Part shown: piece by piece, positions 7,182 through 15,796 of the stretch
Layout: every line of letters begins with the position of its first letter
Position numbering within the stretch: the first letter of the stretch is position 1
Source of the DNA: Candidatus Faecousia excrementigallinarum
GTDB lineage: Bacteria > Bacillota > Clostridia > Oscillospirales > Oscillospiraceae
Assembly: GCA_018713285.1 (NCBI GenBank)
Contig: DVFK01000118.1
Location: forward strand, 1 to 52,715
Reading direction: 5' to 3'
Length of the DNA stretch: 52,715 nt
The notes under the pieces: generated by a model
What the model was told of the DNA's origin: nothing
What the model saw: the letters and a program-made list of their open reading frames with translations, nothing else
The model's database searches: none
Position numbers and translations under genes: made by a program

Positions 7182-8657
7182 TTACTTTGCCAGCTTCTTG
7201 AACTCCTCGTACACGAACTGAACCTTGGGTCCAATGATAACCTGTACGGAGTTCTTGCCCGGGCGGATAACGCCGGAGGCGCCGGAGGACTTGATCTTAG
7301 CCTCGTTCACCAGCAGACGATCCTTGACTTCCAGACGCAGACGGGTGATGCAGTGGTCGATGGAGGCAACATTGTCCTTGCCGCCCAGGCCTTCCAGAAT
7401 CACGGAAGCCATAGCGGTGTAGTCGTTGTTGGCCAGCTCGATCTTAGCCTCTTCCTCACCGTCATCCTCACGGCCGGGGGTCTTCAGGTTGAAGGTCTTG
7501 ATGGCGAACAGGAACACCAGGAAGAACACCACGAAGGCAGCGATGCCCATGGGGAAGATCAGCCAGGTCTTAGCAGCTGCGGGCAGGGAGGCGGAGAAGA
7601 TCAGGTCGGTAGCACCGGCGGAGAACATGAAGCCAGCCCGGAAGCCCAGAGCCACGGTCACAGCAGCGAAGATGCCGTACAGCAGGGAGTAAACCACATA
7701 CAGGGGGAATGCCAGGAACATGAAAGCGAACTCGAAGGGCTCGGTCACGCCGCAGAGGAATGCACACAGAGCAGCAGCGCCCACGATGCCGATGGTAGCC
7801 TTCTTCTTGTTGCTCTTAGCAGTGACAACCATAGCCAGAGCAGCGCCGGGGATACCGCACATCATGCAGGGGAAGAAGCCAGCCATGTACATACCGATGG
7901 ACCAGTTGGCGTTCTGAGCAATCTCGCCGGTGGGGTTCCAGTAAGCAGTCAGGTCGCCCATGCCGATGGTGTCGAACCAGAACACGTTGTTCAGAGCGTG
8001 ATGCAGGCCGGTGGGAATCAGCAGACGGTTCAGGAAGGCGTACAGGCCAACACCGATCACGTCCAGGCTCTTGATGAAGTTACCAACGGAAACCAGAGCA
8101 CCGAAGATCACAGGCCATACGAACAGCAGGATAGCGGACAGGACGATTGCCACCACACCGGTAACAATGGCCACGGAACGCTTGCCGGAGAAGAAGGCCA
8201 GGAACTCAGGCAGCTTGGTGCCCTTGAACTTGTTGTAGCACAGAGCGCCCACAACGCCGGACAGGATGCCGATGAAGGGGTTGGCGATCTTGGAGAAAGC
8301 AACCTCGTTGGTCTTGTTGGCGATCATGTCGGGAGCGATGGTGCCAACCACGCCTACGCTCAGCAGGGTGGTGAACATCAGCCAGGCAACCAGGCCGGAC
8401 AGAGCGGCAGTGCCGTTCTCCTCGTCAGCCAGGCCCACAGCCACACCAACAGCGAACAGGATAGCCATGTTGTCGATAACTGCGCCGCCAGCCTTGATCA
8501 GGAAGAAGCCCAGTACGTACAGGAAGCCCTCAGTTGCACCGGCAGCACCCATGGCGGCGGGAGCCAGTGCGTAGCCCAGACCCATCAGAATGCCGCAGAT
8601 GGGAAGGACAGCGACGGGAAGCATTAAAGCTTTACCCAATTTCTGTAAATTCTTCAT
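7182..8657 (-). CDS. nagE: PTS transporter EIICB, glucose/N-acetylglucosamine family
   Basis: This is an integral-membrane sugar permease that phosphorylates its substrate during import. The 491-residue protein has an EIIC domain with about ten membrane helices, the substrate-site stretch IPTGLHHALN and the loop GVTEPFEF, an acidic linker (REDDGEEEA), then a EIIB domain with the phosphorylated Cys in DHCITRLRLEVKD. The EIICB order without EIIA fits a partner EIIA, which is encoded upstream. N-acetylglucosamine versus glucose cannot be settled here. The start follows AGGAGG; an upstream in-frame extension is not protein-like. It is the last gene of the licT operon. Confidence 0.85.
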   Translation of the reverse strand: MKNLQKLGKALMLPVAVLPICGILMGLGYALAPAAMGAAGATEGFLYVLGFFLIKAGGAVIDNMAILFAVGVAVGLADEENGTAALSGLVAWLMFTTLLSVGVVGTIAPDMIANKTNEVAFSKIANPFIGILSGVVGALCYNKFKGTKLPEFLAFFSGKRSVAIVTGVVAIVLSAILLFVWPVIFGALVSVGNFIKSLDVIGVGLYAFLNRLLIPTGLHHALNNVFWFDTIGMGDLTAYWNPTGEIAQNANWSIGMYMAGFFPCMMCGIPGAALAMVVTAKSNKKKATIGIVGAAALCAFLCGVTEPFEFAFMFLAFPLYVVYSLLYGIFAAVTVALGFRAGFMFSAGATDLIFSASLPAAAKTWLIFPMGIAAFVVFFLVFLFAIKTFNLKTPGREDDGEEEAKIELANNDYTAMASVILEGLGGKDNVASIDHCITRLRLEVKDRLLVNEAKIKSSGASGVIRPGKNSVQVIIGPKVQFVYEEFKKLAK

Positions 8658-8804
8658 TTTTTTCCTCCTATATTTTGAAAAAAGAACAAATTGGAAGCTC
8701 AGCCTCCACCGGCAGGGGCGGAAGGGCGGTCGCCCGCCTGCCCCAACCGGGGGAGGAAAGATTCCTATATCTTGCCGTCGGCCCACAACGGCAGGGGGAC
8801 AAAG
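8658..8804 (-). other. Intercistronic segment with hairpins (ptsH-EIICB)
   Basis: The 147-base gap inside the PTS operon can form two hairpins on the minus strand: TGCCGT with ACGGCA, and a GC-rich one from GGCAGG to CCTGCC. They may adjust mRNA stability or EIICB expression (inference). No T-run follows either, so neither is a clear terminator. Confidence 0.5.
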
Positions 8805-9062
8805 TTACAGGTTTTCCTTCAGGAAAGCCTGAAGCCCGGCAGCGGCAGCCTCCTCGTCGGGACCCTCACAGGTGACGGTCAGCTCCATGCCCTGCTTGGC
8901 AGCCAGACGCATCACAGCCATAATCCGCTTGGCGTCGGCCTTGCCGGTGGGGGCGGTGACGGTGACGGTGCTCTGGTAAGCGGCAGCGGCCTTCACCAGA
9001 AGACCTGCCGGTCTTGCGTGCAGACCCAGGGGGTCAGCAATTACATGGGTAAATTCCTTCAT
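8805..9062 (-). CDS. ptsH: HPr phosphocarrier protein of the PTS
   Basis: HPr passes phosphate from enzyme I to EIIA. The 85-residue protein has the active-site His15 in GLHARPA. Position 46, where Gram-positive HPr has the regulatory Ser in KSIMGVM, is Arg here (AKRIMAVM). HPr kinase therefore could not make the Ser46-P form that drives CcpA repression, at least with this copy. It starts 3 bases after the ptsI stop with a GAGGTG site and ends 147 bases before the EIICB start. A second HPr elsewhere in the genome is possible. Confidence 0.95.
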   Translation of the reverse strand: MKEFTHVIADPLGLHARPAGLLVKAAAAYQSTVTVTAPTGKADAKRIMAVMRLAAKQGMELTVTCEGPDEEAAAAGLQAFLKENL

Positions 9063-9065
9063 TGT

Positions 9066-10679
9066 TTACACCTCACTTTCACATACCAGCTTCCGGGTTT
9101 CCAGGATCCGTCCGGGAGCCATGGAAAGCTCGGTGTAGCCCATTTTGATAAAGGTTTCAGTCAGCTTGGGGTCCGCACCCAGCTCGCCGCAGATACCGGC
9201 CCAGATGCCGGCGGCCTTGGCGCACTTGGCGATATGGCCCAGCAAGGACATAACCGCAGGATGATAGGGGTCGTAGAATTTCCCCAGATTGGCGTTCTGA
9301 CGGTCAACCGCCAGGGTGTATTGGGTCAGATCGTTGGTGCCCACGCTGAAGAAGTCAGCTTCCAGAGCCAGCTGCTCTGCCAGCACCGCAGCGGCAGGGG
9401 TCTCCACCATGACGCCGATGGGAACCTCGCCCACAGGATGGCCTTCTGCAATCAGCTCCCGGCGAATGTCCATGCACAGGGCCTTGGCCTGCCGCAGCTC
9501 CCAGGGGGAAGCCACCATGGGGAACATCATGCTCAAAGAGCCGTAGGCGGAAGCCCGGTAAATGGCCCGCAGCTGGGGACGGAAAATGTCCTCCCGGGTC
9601 AGGCAAATCCGCAGACCCCGCAGACCCAGGGCAGGATTCTCTTCCTTGTCCAGGCCCAGATAGTCTGCCTGCTTGTCAGCGCCGATGTCCAGGGTGCGGA
9701 TGACCACCGGACGGCCCTGCATAATCTCCGCCACCTTCCGGTAGGCGGTAAACAGCTCTTCTTCCGTGGGCAGGCTGTCCCGGCCCAGGTAAAGGAACTC
9801 ACTGCGCATCAGGCCCACGCCCTCGGCGTCGCCCTTCATGGCCAGCTCCGCATCCTCGGGGCTGCCGATGTTGGCGCACAGGAGAATCTGCTTGCCGGAC
9901 TTGGTCACGCTCTTTCTGCCCCGATAGGCCTCCAGAGCGGCACGGCCGGCAGCGGCCTCCTCCTTCTTCTTCTGAAGCATGGAGGTGGTTTCCGCATCGG
10001 GATCAATATACCAGTTGCCGGTGAAGCCGTCCACCGCAACGATATGGGCGTTCTGGGCGTCCTCCAGAGAGATATTGGCCTGCACCAGGGAGGGGATGTT
10101 CAGCGTCCGGGCCAGAATGGCGGTGTGGCTGCTGGAAGAACCCTGCTGGGTGATGAAAGCCAGAATCCGCTCTCTGGGGAGCTGAATGGTTTCGCTGGGA
10201 GCCAGGTCCTCTGCAATCAGGAGGAACTCTCCATCCGGCAGGCGGAAGCCGTCGGCGCCGCAGAGAATGTCTGCAACCCGCTGGGAAACGTCCCGGATGT
10301 CTGCGGCTCTTGCCTGCATGTAGGCGTCATCCAGACCGGCGAACACCTGGGCAATGCCCTCGCCGCACTCGGAAGCGGCGGTGGCTGCGGGGGTGCCGGC
10401 GGCAATCTCTGCCGCTACCGCCTCCAGATAGTCCAGATCCTCCAGCATGAGCATCTGCACTTCCACAATGGCGGCCTTCTCCGCACCCAGCTCCTTTACT
10501 GCCTTTTCATACAGTGCAGAGAGCTGCTCCTTGGCGGTGGCACAGGCCTGGTCAAATTTTTCCTGTTCCTGCTTGGGGTCGCCGCTGGACACCGCAGCCT
10601 GACGCTGTGCCTTGCGGTAAACCACACCATTGCCGATGGCAACACCGGGGAACACCGGCAAACCGGAACCCTGTATCAT
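9066..10679 (-). CDS. ptsI: PTS enzyme I (phosphoenolpyruvate-protein phosphotransferase)
   Basis: Enzyme I takes phosphate from PEP and gives it to HPr in the cytoplasm. The 537-residue protein has the N-terminal HPr-binding helical part, the phospho-His motif GSSSSHTAILAR near 185, and the C-terminal PEP-binding barrel with GVGLMRSEFLYL, RTLDIGADKQ and GICGELGAD. The His is in the expected place, so it should be active. The ATG at 10677-10679 has AAAGGAG upstream. Length is slightly below the usual 570. It lies between the EIIA and HPr genes in the same operon. Confidence 0.97.
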   Translation of the reverse strand: MIQGSGLPVFPGVAIGNGVVYRKAQRQAAVSSGDPKQEQEKFDQACATAKEQLSALYEKAVKELGAEKAAIVEVQMLMLEDLDYLEAVAAEIAAGTPAATAASECGEGIAQVFAGLDDAYMQARAADIRDVSQRVADILCGADGFRLPDGEFLLIAEDLAPSETIQLPRERILAFITQQGSSSSHTAILARTLNIPSLVQANISLEDAQNAHIVAVDGFTGNWYIDPDAETTSMLQKKKEEAAAGRAALEAYRGRKSVTKSGKQILLCANIGSPEDAELAMKGDAEGVGLMRSEFLYLGRDSLPTEEELFTAYRKVAEIMQGRPVVIRTLDIGADKQADYLGLDKEENPALGLRGLRICLTREDIFRPQLRAIYRASAYGSLSMMFPMVASPWELRQAKALCMDIRRELIAEGHPVGEVPIGVMVETPAAAVLAEQLALEADFFSVGTNDLTQYTLAVDRQNANLGKFYDPYHPAVMSLLGHIAKCAKAAGIWAGICGELGADPKLTETFIKMGYTELSMAPGRILETRKLVCESEV

Positions 10680-10705
10680 AATGGTATGCTCCTTTCGAAA
10701 AACTT

Positions 10706-11191
10706 TTACTTGGAGAGGGTAATTACCTCATCGCCAGTCTTCACAGTTTTCCCCACATGGGGCTGAAAAACCGTGTAATCTCCGCTGTTGCATACAATCA
10801 CCGGGGTGATGATGTCGTAACCCTCAGCCTTGATGGCCTCCGGGTCGAACTCCATGAGCAAATCGCCCTTTTTCACCTTGTCGCCGTTCTTGGCGTGGAC
10901 ATGGTAGTGCTTGCCCTTCAGGTTCACCGTGTCCAGACCCACATGGATGAGGATTTCGGCACCGAAATCCGCCACCAGGCTCACAGCGTGGCCGGTGTCG
11001 AACATCATGTCCACAGTGCCGTCGCAGGGGGCAACCACCCGGCCCTCAGAGGGCTTGATGGCGATACCCTTGCCCAGGATCTCCTGACCGAAGGTGGGGT
11101 CGCTGACCTGCTGAATCTCTACGGCCTCGCCGGCCACCGGTGCGCAGATGGTGTCTCCGCCTTTTCCAAAAAGTTTGCTGAAAATACCCAT
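10706..11191 (-). CDS. crr: PTS EIIA component, glucose type
   Basis: This soluble EIIA accepts phosphate from HPr and gives it to the EIIB domain. The 161-residue protein has the Crr-like beta-sandwich: PSEGRVVAPCDGTV, His68 in DTGHAVSL, the phosphorylated His83 in ILIHVGLDTV, and the end motif GDEVITLSK. It stands alone as a single-domain protein, matching the EIICB at the end of the operon that lacks EIIA. The AGGAGG site lies just upstream of the ATG, 18 bases after licT. Confidence 0.95.
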   Translation of the reverse strand: MGIFSKLFGKGGDTICAPVAGEAVEIQQVSDPTFGQEILGKGIAIKPSEGRVVAPCDGTVDMMFDTGHAVSLVADFGAEILIHVGLDTVNLKGKHYHVHAKNGDKVKKGDLLMEFDPEAIKAEGYDIITPVIVCNSGDYTVFQPHVGKTVKTGDEVITLSK

Positions 11192-11209
11192 TGTTGTTCC
11201 TTCCTCCTC

Positions 11210-12040
11210 TTAGCTTATGCACGCCCGGCGGATACAAATAGCCAGATGTGCTTGTTCTTCCTTGGGAATCTGCCGCCCGGACTGGCGGGACAGGTATCCT
11301 GCGGTGGCTTCTGCACAGGCATAAGCCTCGGGATACAGTTTTTTCGTCATGTCCTCCAGCTCCGAGGAGCCCCAGCCGCTGGGGGTCTGGGAAAAGGCCT
11401 GCATGGCGATGAATTTCAAATCCACAATCAGCTGGTTATAATAAAGGTGGTTCTTGTTGAGGCACAGCCCCGGCCAGCCTTCAATAATGTCAATCATGGG
11501 CTGCAGCACCTGCACCACGTGCATGGTGGTGTTGATGGAGCTGTTGTACTGGGCGTTTACCAGGTGCATGGCGATGCTGGCGGCCTCGTCCTCCGGCAGC
11601 TGCACACCCTCCTGGGCGGCAATCTGCTCCAGGGCGTACTGCCCCACCGCAAACTCACCGGGATAGAACACCCGCATCTCCGTTACCAAGGCGTTGTGCA
11701 GCTGGATTCCCCGGTGCACCCGCTCCAGGGCAAAGTTCACATGGTCCGTAAGGGTCAGGTAAATGGACTCACTGAGCTGGCGGCCCAGCACATGGTCCGC
11801 ATGGTCGATGATCCTGGTGCAAAGCTCCAGAAGGCGCACGGGAAGCTGGCTCAGCACATCCTTGAAGCGGCTGAACTCCTCATCGCTTTCCATGCGAAAG
11901 ACCTTTTCCGCATCCTCCGGGCGCAGTACGTCCCCCGCCCTGGAGCGGAAGCCCAGACCCTTGCCCATGGCAATCAGCTCACGGCCGCTGTCGTCCACGC
12001 AGCTGACCACATTATTGTTAATCGCCTTCAGAACCCGCAA
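11210..12040 (-). CDS. licT: LicT/BglG-family transcription antiterminator
   Basis: The protein binds a nascent RNA hairpin (RAT) and prevents terminator formation when its PTS regulation domains are suitably phosphorylated. The 276-residue sequence has the N-terminal RNA-binding domain (VLKAINNNVVSCVD, GKGLGF), then two PRD modules with conserved histidines (ELCTRIIDHADHVLGR; LTDHVNFALERV; SIAMHLVNAQ; HVVQVLQPMIDII). The start is TTG at 12038-12040, preceded by GGGGG; no ATG is available before the motif. A matching RAT/terminator pair lies in its own leader, so it controls itself and the four PTS genes after it. Confidence 0.95.
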   Translation of the reverse strand: MRVLKAINNNVVSCVDDSGRELIAMGKGLGFRSRAGDVLRPEDAEKVFRMESDEEFSRFKDVLSQLPVRLLELCTRIIDHADHVLGRQLSESIYLTLTDHVNFALERVHRGIQLHNALVTEMRVFYPGEFAVGQYALEQIAAQEGVQLPEDEAASIAMHLVNAQYNSSINTTMHVVQVLQPMIDIIEGWPGLCLNKNHLYYNQLIVDLKFIAMQAFSQTPSGWGSSELEDMTKKLYPEAYACAEATAGYLSRQSGRQIPKEEQAHLAICIRRACIS

Positions 12041-12057
12041 AACTGCTGTCCCCCTAT

Positions 12058-12118
12058 AACAAAAAAGACCAAATCCTACAAAACCGCATACCTTCTGCGC
12101 ACACTTGTAGAACTTGGT
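12058..12118 (-). terminator. LicT-controlled leader terminator
   Basis: On the minus strand ACCAAGTTCTACAA (12118-12105) pairs with TTGTAGGATTTGGT (12081-12068), 14 pairs with two G-U wobbles, followed by CTTTTTT. Its first three bases are the last three of the RAT sequence, so the two structures exclude each other. Confidence 0.9.
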
Positions 12119-12144
12119 TTTGCCTGCTTTACCAGTAACAATCC
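12116..12144 (-). promoter_or_regulatory. RAT antiterminator site for LicT
   Basis: This 29-base element begins GGATTGTTACTGGTAAAG and ends CAGGCAAAACC, the classical ribonucleic antiterminator form bound by LicT, SacT and BglG. It lies between the promoter and the leader terminator of the licT operon. Confidence 0.93.
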
Positions 12145-12169
12145 ATTGCTGTCCTTTATTTACAGTTAT

Positions 12170-12198
12170 AGTCTACAGAAGATTTTACAATTTGTCAA
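12170..12198 (-). promoter_or_regulatory. Sigma-A promoter of the licT-PTS operon
   Basis: On the minus strand a perfect TTGACA (12198-12193) and TAGACT (12175-12170) are 17 bases apart. The RAT begins about 26 bases downstream. The gap 12041-12364 thus holds this promoter, the RAT, the leader terminator and the divergent promoter at 12314-12342. Confidence 0.8.
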
Positions 12199-12313
12199 CA
12201 ATTTTTGCCTGCCTGCCGGATTCTTTGGAACATCTCATAGCATTCCCTGTATATTTTTGTGCAATATGTTAAGTATCTATCCGCAGCTTTTCCCAACTTC
12301 CCGGAAATAGCCA

Positions 12314-12342
12314 TTGCCCGGGGGAATAATGTGTGGTATACT
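12314..12342 (+). promoter_or_regulatory. Sigma-A promoter upstream of the tdh-kbl cluster
   Basis: TTGCCC (12314-12319) and TATACT (12337-12342) are 17 bases apart, 22 bases before the start codon at 12365. Confidence 0.75.
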
Positions 12343-12364
12343 ACGGACAAAGGAGGGCTTACTT

Positions 12365-13282
12365 ATGCCACGGATTTTAAGCGCATTCAGCTCCCAGCTC
12401 ACCGCCATGGGGCCCCGGGAACTGCTGTCATCCATTGCCGCCTCGGAAGGGCGCACCATTCTCTGCGAAACCATCGGCTCCGTCATGCCCATGCTCATGG
12501 ATGTGACCAACGCCGAGTTTGCCGCCGCCATGGGGGCAGACATTCTCCTTCTGAATATGTTTGATGTAAATAAGCCTCTGATTCAGGGGCTTCCCCCGGT
12601 CCCGCCGGAAGACACCGTCCGGGAGCTGAAACGCCTCACAGGCCGGCCCATCGGCATCAACTTGGAGCCGGTGGAGGAGCTTCCCAAAGAGGAAGATAAG
12701 ATGTGGGCCATGACCCCCGGCCGGATTGCCACCCTGGAAAACGCCCGGAAAGCGGCGGACATGGGTGTGAACATGATTCTTCTCACAGGAAACCCCGGCA
12801 CCGGGGTGTCCAACGCCGCCATCGTCCGAACCCTGGAGCTTTATAAGAAGGAGCTGGGGGACCGGCTGGTGCTGGCCGCCGGGAAAATGCACGCCTCCGG
12901 CGTTCTCTCCGAGGGGGGCGAGCATATCATCACCCGGGAGGATATGGAAAGCTTTGCAAAGGCCGGTGCGGACATCATTCTTCTCCCCGCCCCCGGCACT
13001 GTCCCCGGCATCACCATGGAATATATCCGTGGTCTGGTGGAATATGCCCACAGCCTGGGATGCCTGACCCTCACCGCCATCGGCACCTCTCAGGAGGGAG
13101 CGGACACCGCCACCATCCGGCAGATTGCCCTCATGTGCAAGCAGACCGGCACGGATATGCACCATCTGGGAGACACGGGCTACTGCGGTATGGCCCTGCC
13201 GGAGAACATTCAAACCTACAGCATTGCTGTGCGGGGCATCCGCCACACCTATCACCGGATGGCCGCCTCCATTAACCGATAA
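12365..13282 (+). CDS. Conserved protein of unassigned function, TIM-barrel-like
   Basis: I do not recognise a proven function. The 305-residue protein alternates hydrophobic strands and helices as in a TIM barrel: GRTILCETIG, ADILLLNMFDV, IGINLEP, VNMILLTGNPGTGVSN, RLVLAAGKMH, ADIILLPAPGTVPG, LTLTAIGTSQEGAD. The ending TGTDMHHLGDTGYCGMALPENI is distinctive. From memory it resembles a clostridial family sometimes labelled HAD-like hydrolase or DUF7916; that link is not certain. The start follows AAAGGAGGG, and a promoter lies just upstream. It is 23 bases from tdh, so probably one operon, which hints at a role near threonine or amino-acid breakdown. Confidence 0.75.
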   Translation: MPRILSAFSSQLTAMGPRELLSSIAASEGRTILCETIGSVMPMLMDVTNAEFAAAMGADILLLNMFDVNKPLIQGLPPVPPEDTVRELKRLTGRPIGINLEPVEELPKEEDKMWAMTPGRIATLENARKAADMGVNMILLTGNPGTGVSNAAIVRTLELYKKELGDRLVLAAGKMHASGVLSEGGEHIITREDMESFAKAGADIILLPAPGTVPGITMEYIRGLVEYAHSLGCLTLTAIGTSQEGADTATIRQIALMCKQTGTDMHHLGDTGYCGMALPENIQTYSIAVRGIRHTYHRMAASINR

Positions 13283-13305
13283 GAAGAAAGGTTGGATAAA
13301 AGATT

Positions 13306-14343
13306 ATGGAACAGCTGATGGATGCAATCGTCAAGCCTGCTGCTGGCCCGGGACTTACGCTGCGGAAGGTGCCGGTACCGGTCCCCGGTCCCGGCGAGGT
13401 GCTTATCAAGGTGCACAAAACCGCCATCTGCGGCACGGATGTGCACATCTACAACTGGGACCCCTGGGCCCAGGTACATATCAAGCCCCCCATGACCATC
13501 GGCCATGAGTATGTGGGCGAAGTGGCTGCCCTGGGTGCCGGTGTCACCGGTCTTACCGTGGGACAGCGGGTTTCCGGCGAGGGACACATCACCTGCCACC
13601 GGTGCCGCAACTGCCACAACGGCGATATTCAGTGGTGCAAGGACACGGTGAGCGTGGGCGTGGACCGGGACGGAGCCTTTGCCGAGTATGTGTGCATTCC
13701 TCAGTCCAATGTGATTATTATTGATGAAAGCCTGCCGGAGGATGTGGTGGCCTTCTTCGATGCCTTCGGCAACGCCACCCACACCGCCCTCATGTTCCCC
13801 CTCATCGGCGAGGATGTGCTCATCACCGGCGCCGGCCCCATCGGCATCATTGCCGCCGGTATCTGTAAGTTTGCCGGTGCCCGCCGGGTCATCATCACCG
13901 ACGTGAACGACTACCGGCTGGACTTGGCCCGGAAGATGGGCGTGGACGCCGCCGTGAACACCGCCCGGGAGGATCTCCCTCAGATTATGAAAGATCAGGG
14001 CCTCACGGAAGGCTTCGACGTGGGTCTGGAAATGTCCGGCAACGGCAGAGCCTTGCAGCAGCTCATCGGCTCCATGCGCAACGGCGGCAAGGTGTCCCTC
14101 CTGGGCATCAGCAATAAGCCGGTGGAGCTGGACATGAACACCATCATCACCAAGGGTCTGACCCTCCAGGGCATTTACGGCCGAAAGATGGACAACTGGC
14201 ACCAGATGAGCTACATGGTGCAAGGCGGCCTGGACGTGACCCCGGTGATTACCCATCGGTTCCATTACACAGACTTTGAAAAGGGCTTCCAGGCCATGCT
14301 CAGCGGCAACTCCGGCAAGGTGGTTCTGGACTGGACAAAATAA
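13306..14343 (+). CDS. tdh: L-threonine 3-dehydrogenase
   Basis: The enzyme oxidises L-threonine with NAD to 2-amino-3-ketobutyrate. The 345-residue zinc medium-chain dehydrogenase has catalytic zinc ligands Cys42 ([13 protein letters not shown]) and His67-Glu68 (GHEYVG), a structural zinc set Cys97, Cys100, Cys103 and Cys111, and a Rossmann stretch [11 protein letters not shown]. The [10 protein letters not shown] and GIYGRKM stretches are typical of Tdh rather than of other alcohol dehydrogenases. It starts 23 bases after the preceding gene and ends 13 bases before kbl, whose product uses its unstable product. Confidence 0.96.
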   Translation: MEQLMDAIVKPAAGPGLTLRKVPVPVPGPGEVLIKVHKTAICGTDVHIYNWDPWAQVHIKPPMTIGHEYVGEVAALGAGVTGLTVGQRVSGEGHITCHRCRNCHNGDIQWCKDTVSVGVDRDGAFAEYVCIPQSNVIIIDESLPEDVVAFFDAFGNATHTALMFPLIGEDVLITGAGPIGIIAAGICKFAGARRVIITDVNDYRLDLARKMGVDAAVNTAREDLPQIMKDQGLTEGFDVGLEMSGNGRALQQLIGSMRNGGKVSLLGISNKPVELDMNTIITKGLTLQGIYGRKMDNWHQMSYMVQGGLDVTPVITHRFHYTDFEKGFQAMLSGNSGKVVLDWTK

Positions 14344-14356
14344 GGAGGTAAACACC

Positions 14357-15544
14357 ATGAAATCTGCACTGAAAGCTTTTCAGCAGGAGCTGGACGCCAT
14401 CCGGGAGGCAGGTACCTGGCGGGACGAGCGGATCATCACCACTCCCCAGAGCGCCCGGATTGACACCACCGCCAAGAAGGCCGTGGTAAACCTGTGTGCC
14501 AACAACTATCTGGGCCTTTCCAACAACCCGGAGCTGATTGCCGCCGCCAAGGACAGCTATGACAAGTGGGGCTTCGGCCTCTCCTCTGTCCGGTTTATCT
14601 GCGGCACCCAGTCCATCCACAAGGAGCTGGAAAAGAAAATCGCCGCCTTCTCCGGCATGGAGGATGCCATTTTGTACTCCTCCTGCTTCGATGCCAACGG
14701 CGGTCTGTTCGAGACCCTCCTGGGGCCGGAGGATGCGGTCATCTCCGACGAGCTGAACCACGCCTCCATCATTGACGGTGTGCGGCTGTGCAAGGCCAAG
14801 CGGTACCGCTACAAGAACAACAACATGGAAGACCTCCGCCGCTGCCTGGAGGATGCCCGGGCTTCCGGCTGCCAGAAGCTGCTCATCGCCACCGACGGTG
14901 TGTTCTCCATGGACGGCTACATCGCAAACCTCCCCGGCATCTGCGACCTGGCAGAGGCGTTTGACGCTCTGGTGATGGTAGACGACAGCCACTCCGTGGG
15001 CTTTATGGGCAAGCACGGACGGGGCACTGCCGAGCACTGGGGCTGCATGGACCGGATTGACATTGTCACCGGCACCTTCGGCAAGGCCCTGGGCGGCGCT
15101 TCCGGCGGCTACACCGCTGCCCGGCAGCCCATCGTGGATTTGCTCCGGCAGAAGAGCCGTCCCTACCTGTTCTCCAACACCCTGGCTCCCGCCATCTGCG
15201 CCGCCACCATCCGCACCATTGAGCTTTTGGAAGAGAGCACCGCTCTGCGGGACAAGGTGCATGAGAATGCCCGGTACTTTAGAGCCGGCATGGAGAAGCT
15301 GGGCTTCGACCTGCTTCCCGGTGAGCACCCCATTGTGCCGGTGATGCTCTACGACCCCAAGGTGGCCCACGAGTTTGCCCGGCGGATGCTGGAAAAGGGC
15401 GTGTACGTGGTGGCCTTCTGCTACCCGGTGGTGCCCAAGGGCAAGGACCGAATCCGCACCCAGATGTCCGCCGCCCTCACCAAGGAGGACCTGGACTTCG
15501 CCATCGCCTGCTTCGGAGAAGTAAAGAAAGAAATGGGCTTATAA
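14357..15544 (+). CDS. kbl: 2-amino-3-ketobutyrate CoA ligase (glycine C-acetyltransferase)
   Basis: This PLP enzyme splits 2-amino-3-ketobutyrate with CoA into glycine and acetyl-CoA, completing threonine breakdown with Tdh. The 395-residue protein matches the alpha-oxoamine synthase family: [49 protein letters not shown] and the PLP lysine in [14 protein letters not shown]. The start at 14357 has AAGGAGG directly upstream; a longer in-frame version overlaps tdh and lacks such a site. The gene ends just before a long repeat-filled gap. Confidence 0.97.
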   Translation: MKSALKAFQQELDAIREAGTWRDERIITTPQSARIDTTAKKAVVNLCANNYLGLSNNPELIAAAKDSYDKWGFGLSSVRFICGTQSIHKELEKKIAAFSGMEDAILYSSCFDANGGLFETLLGPEDAVISDELNHASIIDGVRLCKAKRYRYKNNNMEDLRRCLEDARASGCQKLLIATDGVFSMDGYIANLPGICDLAEAFDALVMVDDSHSVGFMGKHGRGTAEHWGCMDRIDIVTGTFGKALGGASGGYTAARQPIVDLLRQKSRPYLFSNTLAPAICAATIRTIELLEESTALRDKVHENARYFRAGMEKLGFDLLPGEHPIVPVMLYDPKVAHEFARRMLEKGVYVVAFCYPVVPKGKDRIRTQMSAALTKEDLDFAIACFGEVKKEMGL

Positions 15545-15547
15545 TAT

Positions 15548-15733
15548 GCGGGCAGTGCCCGGCGGCGAGTCGCCGCTGACGTTTTCGCACCGGCTGGTCT
15601 GTAATCGGTACTTCCCTGACCCGCCCGCCGGGGTGCCCCCGGTGGCAATTTCGGCGGGCAGTGCCCGCAGCCAATTTCCCACGGTAATCTCCAGCAAATC
15701 GTTACTGCCCCTCCAGCGCCCGGTATCGTTACC
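15548..15733. repeat. Tandem palindromic mosaic repeat (copy 2)
   Basis: It shares its building blocks with 1858-2060: GCGGGCAGTGCCC at both unit starts (15548, 15655), CAGCCAATTTC, CTTCCCTGACCCGCCCG, GCCGGGGTGCCCCCGGT and a final GGTATCGTTACC (15722-15733). Units are rearranged and more diverged than in copy 1. Extra small palindromes, such as GGCGGCGAGTCGCC, are inserted. No gene is seen in the whole 15545-16207 gap. Confidence 0.78.
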
Positions 15734-15796
15734 GAGCAAAATAGGGAACGAAAACATGGGCACTGTGTACGCATTGACAGCGGCGGCACGCCGCAA

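Noticed and set aside
7143-8627. 494-codon open frame antisense to the EIICB gene
   Set aside because: It is rich in Gly, His and Gln and is the mirror of a strongly biased coding sequence; the opposite strand has clear EIIC/EIIB motifs and a ribosome site.
8691-10766. 691-codon open frame antisense to ptsH and ptsI
   Set aside because: No ribosome site or domain; GC-rich codon bias on the true strand removes stops on this one.
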